The notes under the pieces are model-generated. The model saw only the letters and a list, made by a program, of their open reading frames with translations. It ran no database searches and was not told the DNA's origin. DNA of 45,271 bases from an uncultured Verrucomicrobia subdivision 3 bacterium (lineage in GTDB: Bacteria; Verrucomicrobiota; Verrucomicrobiia; Limisphaerales; UBA11358), in the NCBI GenBank assembly GCA_903858275.1, contig CAIOIC010000088.1, forward strand, positions 1 through 45,271, written 5' to 3'. Shown here piece by piece: positions 40,986 to 45,271 of this stretch (positions within the stretch are counted from its first letter, which is position 1; the number at the start of each line of letters is the position of its first letter). The position numbers and the translations under genes are program-made.

Positions 40986-42143
40986 TTACCCATGCTTTTC
41001 AATCATCTGCCGGAACTCGGCAAACAGTGGCGTGGAATCGTGCGGTCCGGGAGAAGCCTCCGGATGATATTGAACCGAGAAGATTGGCTTGGTCTTATGC
41101 CGTAGACCCTCGACCGTCTGGTCATTTAAATTGATGCGGTTTACGGCGACCTCGGTCGGCAGCGATTTGGGATCCACGGCAAAGCCGTGGTTCTGCGAGG
41201 TGATTTCCACTTTGCCGGATTCCAGATCTTTCACCGGCTGGTTCGCGCCGCGATGGCCGAACTTGAGCTTGAACGTTTTTCCGCCAAACGCCTGACCCAA
41301 AATCTGATTGCCGAGACAAATGCCAAACATCGGAATGCCCGTGCCGAGCAGCGTCTTCACTTCGCGGACAATGTAATCCAGTGCGGCGGGATCTCCGGGG
41401 CCGTTGGAAAGGAAAATGCCGGCGGGCTTGAACTTCAGCGCGTCCGCGGCGCTGGCGGTCGCCGGCAACACGTGCGTGGCAAAACCATGCTGCCGCAGCC
41501 GGCGGAGAATGTTGTATTTCATCCCGTAATCAAAAGCCACAATCGGAATATCCGCCGCCGGCAGCGGCTTGCGGAAATTGCGCGCGTCCGCGATTTTATT
41601 GCCGCGCACCAGATCAAACGCCGCGCTCTGTTCGTCTTTCTCGTCCCAGCGGAACGCCTTCTTGTGCGTGACTTCCTTGACGTAATCCACGCCGACAAAG
41701 ACAAATTCCTTCGCGCGTTTTACGGCTTCGGCTTCGGAAATCTTCTCGGTGGCGATGAATCCGTTCATGGCGCCACGCACGCGGAGCTTTTTCGTCAGGG
41801 CGCGGGTGTCAATACCTTGAATGCCGGGAATGCCATTCTTTTCCAGATACTCGGCTAGCGAACAATCCGCTCGCCAGTTGCTGACGGCCGGCGAGAGTTC
41901 GCGAATGACAAAGCCCGACGCGTGGGGGCGCCATGATTCGATGTCCACGGTATTTACCCCGTAGTTGCCGATGAGTGGATAGGTCATCGTCACAATTTGA
42001 CCTTTGTAGGAAGGGTCGGTGAGTATCTCTTGATAGCCCGTCATGGAGGTGTTGAAACAAACCTCGCCGCAGGCTGTCGCTTTCGCGCCAAAACCTGCGC
42101 CGTGAAATACCGAACCATCTTCGAGGGCCAAAATCGCTTTCAT
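40986..42143 (-). CDS. carA: Carbamoyl-phosphate synthase small chain (glutamine amidotransferase)
   Basis: It hydrolyses glutamine and passes ammonia to CarB to make carbamoyl phosphate for pyrimidines and arginine. The 385-residue protein shows the N-terminal CPSase domain (MKAILALEDGSVFHGAGFGA, CFNTSMTGYQEILTDPSY) and the class I amidotransferase domain with the catalytic triad Cys276 (FGICLGNQ), His360 and Glu362 (VQYHPEASPGPHDS). The frame is open four codons further to a TTG at 42155, but the ATG at 42143 gives the conserved start. carB is not in this window. It is divergent from the SRPBCC gene, with 88 bases between starts. Confidence 0.96.
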   Translation of the reverse strand: MKAILALEDGSVFHGAGFGAKATACGEVCFNTSMTGYQEILTDPSYKGQIVTMTYPLIGNYGVNTVDIESWRPHASGFVIRELSPAVSNWRADCSLAEYLEKNGIPGIQGIDTRALTKKLRVRGAMNGFIATEKISEAEAVKRAKEFVFVGVDYVKEVTHKKAFRWDEKDEQSAAFDLVRGNKIADARNFRKPLPAADIPIVAFDYGMKYNILRRLRQHGFATHVLPATASAADALKFKPAGIFLSNGPGDPAALDYIVREVKTLLGTGIPMFGICLGNQILGQAFGGKTFKLKFGHRGANQPVKDLESGKVEITSQNHGFAVDPKSLPTEVAVNRINLNDQTVEGLRHKTKPIFSVQYHPEASPGPHDSTPLFAEFRQMIEKHG

Positions 42144-42231
42144 CAAATTTTCCAATCCTAAAGATTTGTGCGCGCCGGTTCAAGGACGAAGCCGTTTGCT
42201 AAGCGAGATTTCTGCACTACATTGCGCTCCA

Positions 42232-42681
42232 ATGACCATGCATGTCTTCGAGCGTGAATTATGGCTGCCGGTGCCGCGGGTAAAGGTGTTTCCATTTTTT
42301 GCCGACGCCCGGAACCTCGAAGTTCTCACCCCGGCGTGGTTGAAATTTCGGATTTTGACGCCGGGTGAAATTCCGATGCGCGCCGGCGCGGTCATTGACT
42401 ATCAGTTGCGTATCCACGGATTACCGGTGCGCTGGCGGACCGAAATCACCGCTTGGAATCCGCCGTGTGGCTTCACTGATGAGCAGCGGATCGGCCCGTA
42501 TCGTCGCTGGCGCCACCGGCATGCTTTTGAGGAAAAAGACGGCGGCACGCTTTGCTTTGACCGCGTGGAATATGCCGTTCCCGGCGGTGCGTTGATCAAC
42601 TGGCTTCTCGTCCGCCGCGACGTGGAAAAAATCTTTCTCTACCGCGCTGGAGCGTTGAAAAAACATTTTGCCGTCACCTGA
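42232..42681 (+). CDS. SRPBCC (START-like) family protein
   Basis: A 149-residue protein of the helix-grip fold that forms a hydrophobic ligand pocket. Pattern features are MHVFERELWLPVPRVKVFPFFADARNLEVLTPAWLKF at the N-terminus (positions 3-39), a central RAGAVIDYQLRIHGLPVRW, and WNPPCGFTDEQRIGPYRRWRH with the Pro-Tyr-Trp-His signature common in cyclase/dehydrase-like SRPBCC proteins. It ends in the long helix VEKIFLYRAGALKKHF. I chose the ATG at 42232; one two codons later is possible, and the frame is open upstream to 42166. The ligand is unknown. The SOUL-type gene follows after eight bases, so the two are probably co-transcribed. Confidence 0.82.
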   Translation: MTMHVFERELWLPVPRVKVFPFFADARNLEVLTPAWLKFRILTPGEIPMRAGAVIDYQLRIHGLPVRWRTEITAWNPPCGFTDEQRIGPYRRWRHRHAFEEKDGGTLCFDRVEYAVPGGALINWLLVRRDVEKIFLYRAGALKKHFAVT

Positions 42682-42689
42682 AAACCTTT

Positions 42690-43262
42690 ATGAAAATTGT
42701 CTTTATTTGTCTCGCTCTCGTCACTCTTGCTGGATTGATCAGCGCCGGCTGCGCGGCCATGCGCGCGGGTTACGATTCGGCGCCGTATCGCGTCGTGCGC
42801 CGCGACGGCAGTTTTGAATTGCGTGATTACCCGACACTCGTTTTGGTGGAAACGCCCATGCGTGGCGCGGACGACAGCTTCCTGCGGCTCTTTCGGTTCA
42901 TCGGCGGGAAAAATTCTGCGCAGCAAAAATTTTCCATGACCACCCCGGTCTTTATGGCTGGCGAAGCGACGAATGCAACGATGGCTTTCGTGATGCCGAA
43001 AGGCATGAGCGCCAGGCAAACGCCCGCGCCGAACGAGCCGAATTTGTCGGTGCGGGAAGTTGGCGGCGGCCGGTTTGCCGTGCTGCGTTTCCGCGGCGGA
43101 CGCAACGGGAAAAATGAAACCAGGGCGCAGGCGGATTTGCGGACCTGGCTCAACGGGGAAAAACTGAAAAGCGAAGGCGGGCCGATTTTTGGTTATTTCG
43201 ACCCGCCGTGGACACCGTCATTTCTCCGGCGCAATGAAGTGATGCTGCGGATTTCTCCGTGA
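42690..43262 (+). CDS. SOUL haem-binding family lipoprotein
   Basis: A 190-residue protein with a lipoprotein signal (MKIVFICLALVTLAGLISAGCA, lipobox ISAGC). The SOUL/HBP fold is shown by YRVVRRDGSFELRDYPTLVLVET, then the typical FRFIGGKNSAQQKFSMTTPVFM, FVMPKGMSARQTPAPNEPN, and FAVLRFRGGRN; the end YFDPPWTPSFLRRNEVML matches the family's 'YNPPWTxxFxRRNEV'. Eukaryotic relatives bind haem or porphyrin. In bacteria the function is mostly unproven, so haem binding is inference. It lies eight bases after the SRPBCC gene and converges with the thioredoxin-like gene. Confidence 0.9.
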   Translation: MKIVFICLALVTLAGLISAGCAAMRAGYDSAPYRVVRRDGSFELRDYPTLVLVETPMRGADDSFLRLFRFIGGKNSAQQKFSMTTPVFMAGEATNATMAFVMPKGMSARQTPAPNEPNLSVREVGGGRFAVLRFRGGRNGKNETRAQADLRTWLNGEKLKSEGGPIFGYFDPPWTPSFLRRNEVMLRISP

Positions 43263-43289
43263 AGCTGAAATGCCGATCCTCTCTGCTGC

Positions 43290-43733
43290 TTATTTCTTGC
43301 CTTTGAATTTCTCCAGCTTGGCGATAAAAGCCGCGGGTCCGCCCTCGGAATAGCCTTCTTGCCGTCCGATTTCCTTGCCGTCTTTGTTGAGCACCACCAG
43401 CGTGGGAAAGCCGTTGGCTTTATATCTTTTCGACAGTTCGGCGTTGGCTTTTCTCAGGTTGTCGGGCTGGGCTTTTTTGCGGGGAAAATCCAGTTCCACC
43501 AGCACGGCGTTCTTGGCGGCGTAAGCCTGAAATTCCGGCGTGTCGAGCACGTCCTTCTTGAACTTGATGCACCAGCCGCACCAGTCCGAGCCGGTGAAAT
43601 CGAGCAGCACGATTTTGTTTTCTGCTTTTGCCTGGGCTTGGGCCTTGGGCAGGTCCGTAAGCCAGATGGCTTCCGCTGCGGTCACCTGCCACAATACGGT
43701 GGCAGCCAACAGGGCAATGAGGATTTTTTTCAT
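43290..43733 (-). CDS. Exported thioredoxin-like protein (CGWC active site)
   Basis: A 147-residue exported protein with signal peptide MKKILIALLAATVLWQVTAAEA. A thioredoxin fold follows, with the redox pair Cys52 and Cys55 in SDWCGWCIKFKK, a cis-Pro segment NGFPTLVVLNKDGKEIGR, and a Lys-rich end. The size and the 'FTGSDWCGWC' motif match the Thioredoxin_7-like group of periplasmic proteins, which are common in Verrucomicrobiota, Planctomycetota and Bacteroidota. It probably reduces or oxidises disulphides outside the cytoplasm, perhaps for c-type cytochromes (inference; ccsA/resB are only 3 kb away). It starts 25 bases after the pyrC stop on the same strand, so it may share that transcript. 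Confidence 0.9.
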   Translation of the reverse strand: MKKILIALLAATVLWQVTAAEAIWLTDLPKAQAQAKAENKIVLLDFTGSDWCGWCIKFKKDVLDTPEFQAYAAKNAVLVELDFPRKKAQPDNLRKANAELSKRYKANGFPTLVVLNKDGKEIGRQEGYSEGGPAAFIAKLEKFKGKK

Positions 43734-43758
43734 GGATTTAATGTTTCAGGAGTTTGGT

Positions 43759-45135
43759 TTATGCGGTTGCAAATTCGCGTTGTTCCGACCATGCCAATTT
43801 TCCCGCAACGATGGTGGCGACCGGCTTGCCCGTGAGTTTCCAGCCGAAGAAAGGACTGTTCTTGGATTTGCTGGCGGAAGTTTCTGGCGTGAAAACCCAT
43901 TCCGCTTCGGGATCAAACACTGTTATGTCCGCGTCCGCGCCGACGGTCAATGTGCCTTTGTCCAGATTCAGCAGCCGGGCGGGATTCACGGTGTATTTGG
44001 CAATCATGTCGGCGAGCGAAATCCGCTTGGTGTGGACCAGTTGCATCAGCGACAGCGCCAGTTCCGTTTCCAGGCCGGTGATGCCAAACGGGGCGTAGTC
44101 AAACTCCACTTCCTTTTCGTAGTCGCAATGCGGTGCGTGGTCGCTGCAGAGAATTTCGATGGTGCCGTCGGCCAGACCGTCAAGAATTGCCTCGCGGTCG
44201 GCGGCGGTTCGCAGCGGCGGATTCATTTTGAAATTAGTGTCGTACTTCGACCAGATGGGAAGCTGCTTGCCTTGCGCTTTGGCCAACTCCTTTCCGTCGG
44301 CTGGCCAAAACTTCTCGCTGCCCGCCGCCGCCGCGTCGGTCAGGGTGAAATGGTGCGGGCACGCCTCGCCGGAAATCGTCACGCCGCGCTGCTTGGCTTC
44401 GCGCAGCAAACGCACGCTGCCCGCCGCGCTCAGGTGCTGGCAGTGGATTTTTGCGCCGGTCAGCTCTGCGAGCAATATGTTGCGGGCGACAATCATCTCC
44501 TCCCCCGCTGCCGGCCATCCGCGCAGGCCGAGCGCGGCGCTCCAGTAGCCTTCGTGCATTACGCCATCGGTAACGAGTGAATAATCCTGGCAGTGATCCA
44601 TCACCGGCAGGTTGAACATCTTCGCATATTCGCAGGCGCGGCGCATGAGGTCGTTGTTTTGGACGCAATGGCCGTCGTCCGTGATGGCGACGACGCCGGC
44701 TTTTTTCAGGCCGCCGATGGGCGCAAGTTCTTCGCCCGCGATGCCTTTGCTGATGGCCCCGGTGATGAACACATTTACCACGCCTTCGCGCTCGGCGCGT
44801 TCATGGATGAGGGCGACCGTGCCGGCGTTGTCGATGGCCGGTGTGGTGTTGGGCATGCAGACCACCGAGGTGAAGCCGCCGCGCGCCGCCGCCGCCGTGC
44901 CGCTGGCGATGTTTTCCTTGGCGGTCTGGCCGGGTTCGCGGAAGTGGACGTGCAAGTCAATGAGCCCGGGCGAAACGATTTTTCCTTTGGCGTCGAGCGT
45001 TCCCGCGCCGGCGGGGGCCGGAAGTTTTTTGCCGACGGCGGAAATTTTTCCGTTGTGAATGAGGACGTCGGCGATGGAATCAAATTTATTGGCGGGATCT
45101 ATCACCCGTCCGCCGGTGAGGAGCAGCGAATTCAT
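43759..45135 (-). CDS. pyrC: Dihydroorotase
   Basis: It closes N-carbamoyl-aspartate to dihydroorotate in pyrimidine synthesis. The 458-residue protein is of the long, PyrC/AllB-like type. Metal ligands His62 and His64 lie in GLIDLHVHFREPG, the family's TTDDG-like segment is ITDDGHCVQN, and later His residues are in GEACPHHF and the Asp in CSDHAPHCDYEKE. The substrate-binding NPPLRT segment is also present. The frame is open upstream to 45234, overlapping the tRNA promoter, but the ATG at 45135 gives the usual start MNSLLLTGGRVIDP. Hydantoinase or allantoinase is less likely because of the PHHF and NPPLR motifs. It is divergent from tRNA-Gly. Confidence 0.94.
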   Translation of the reverse strand: MNSLLLTGGRVIDPANKFDSIADVLIHNGKISAVGKKLPAPAGAGTLDAKGKIVSPGLIDLHVHFREPGQTAKENIASGTAAAARGGFTSVVCMPNTTPAIDNAGTVALIHERAEREGVVNVFITGAISKGIAGEELAPIGGLKKAGVVAITDDGHCVQNNDLMRRACEYAKMFNLPVMDHCQDYSLVTDGVMHEGYWSAALGLRGWPAAGEEMIVARNILLAELTGAKIHCQHLSAAGSVRLLREAKQRGVTISGEACPHHFTLTDAAAAGSEKFWPADGKELAKAQGKQLPIWSKYDTNFKMNPPLRTAADREAILDGLADGTIEILCSDHAPHCDYEKEVEFDYAPFGITGLETELALSLMQLVHTKRISLADMIAKYTVNPARLLNLDKGTLTVGADADITVFDPEAEWVFTPETSASKSKNSPFFGWKLTGKPVATIVAGKLAWSEQREFATA

Positions 45136-45159
45136 CGCGGCGAAGGTAGCGCGGAGCGG

Positions 45160-45187
45160 TTGACAAGGCAAGCGCGGGCGGTATGAT
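45160..45187 (+). promoter_or_regulatory. Sigma-70-type promoter of tRNA-Gly
   Basis: TTGACA at 45160-45165 is a perfect -35 box and TATGAT at 45182-45187 a one-mismatch -10 box, with a 16-base spacer. The tRNA begins ten bases after the -10 box, so transcription would start almost at the mature 5' end. Confidence 0.85.
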
Positions 45188-45197
45188 TCCAACGGCT

Positions 45198-45271
45198 GCG
45201 GGCGTAGTTCAATGGTAGAACGGAAGCCTTCCAAGCTTCATACGTGGGTTCGATTCCCATCGCCCGCTCCA
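45198..45271 (+). tRNA. tRNA-Gly (anticodon TCC)
   Basis: Acceptor stem GCGGGCG (45198-45204) pairs with CGCCCGC, followed by discriminator T and an encoded CCA at the end of the window. The D-arm, the anticodon stem GAAGC/GCTTC with loop CTTCCAA (anticodon TCC), and the T-arm GTGGGTTCGATTCCCAT are intact. It reads GGA/GGG glycine codons. Confidence 0.97.

Overview
This 45.3-kb window is a piece of a bacterial chromosome. No rRNA or strict marker is present. The mix of genes suggests Verrucomicrobiota, perhaps the Pedosphaera/Limisphaerales side (inference): secreted FN3 and 'DGLPNLLKYALG'-type C-terminal modules, heparinase II/III-like proteins, a ResB/CcsA cytochrome c maturation pair, few clear Shine-Dalgarno sites, and moderately high GC. 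The window is bounded by two tRNA genes, tRNA-Val(GAC) at the left end (minus) and tRNA-Gly(TCC) at the right end (plus, with a consensus-like promoter).

Left part (1-8.3 kb), mostly housekeeping: RNase R, an HU-type DNA-binding protein with a strong terminator, the FtsK DNA translocase, a short RodZ-like HTH/membrane protein, then on the minus strand PgsA (phosphatidylglycerophosphate synthase) and an archaeal-type cofactor-independent phosphoglycerate mutase with its own terminator.

Middle-left (8.4-14.1 kb, minus): an exported GH78-like alpha-L-rhamnosidase with an 11-base homopolymer just after its signal peptide; a small unassigned protein; one continuous 725-residue ORF that joins a low-molecular-weight phosphatase, ribose-5-phosphate isomerase B and serine hydroxymethyltransferase; and an exported S41-protease-like protein that seems to have lost its catalytic residues.

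Accessory region (14.2-34 kb): a 1,428-residue secreted multidomain protein with a gingipain (C25)-like N-terminal region, a clan GH-A glycosidase, an unassigned protein preceded by an array of 21-bp degenerate repeats in strict register, then purD, three paralogous heparinase II/III-like proteins and a GH95 alpha-L-fucosidase, purM, and another exported protein of probable alpha/alpha-toroid type. The carbohydrate genes lie between and beside two purine-biosynthesis genes on the same strand. Rhamnosidase, fucosidase and uronate-lyase-like enzymes together suggest degradation of an acidic, fucose- and rhamnose-bearing polysaccharide (inference). No SusC/SusD pair, sulfatase, transporter or regulator is visible.

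Right part (34.2-45.3 kb), housekeeping again: rho; a lipoprotein with an internal duplication leading directly into resB and ccsA (overlapping ATGA); a bidirectional terminator; an FHA-domain membrane protein; carA; an SRPBCC protein and a SOUL-type lipoprotein; a thioredoxin-like exported protein; and pyrC. CarA and PyrC belong to pyrimidine synthesis, PurD and PurM to purine synthesis.

The observations most worth following up are the phosphatase-RpiB-SHMT triple fusion, the 21-bp array upstream of an orphan gene, and the triplicated lyase-like genes whose usual active-site His position is Trp.
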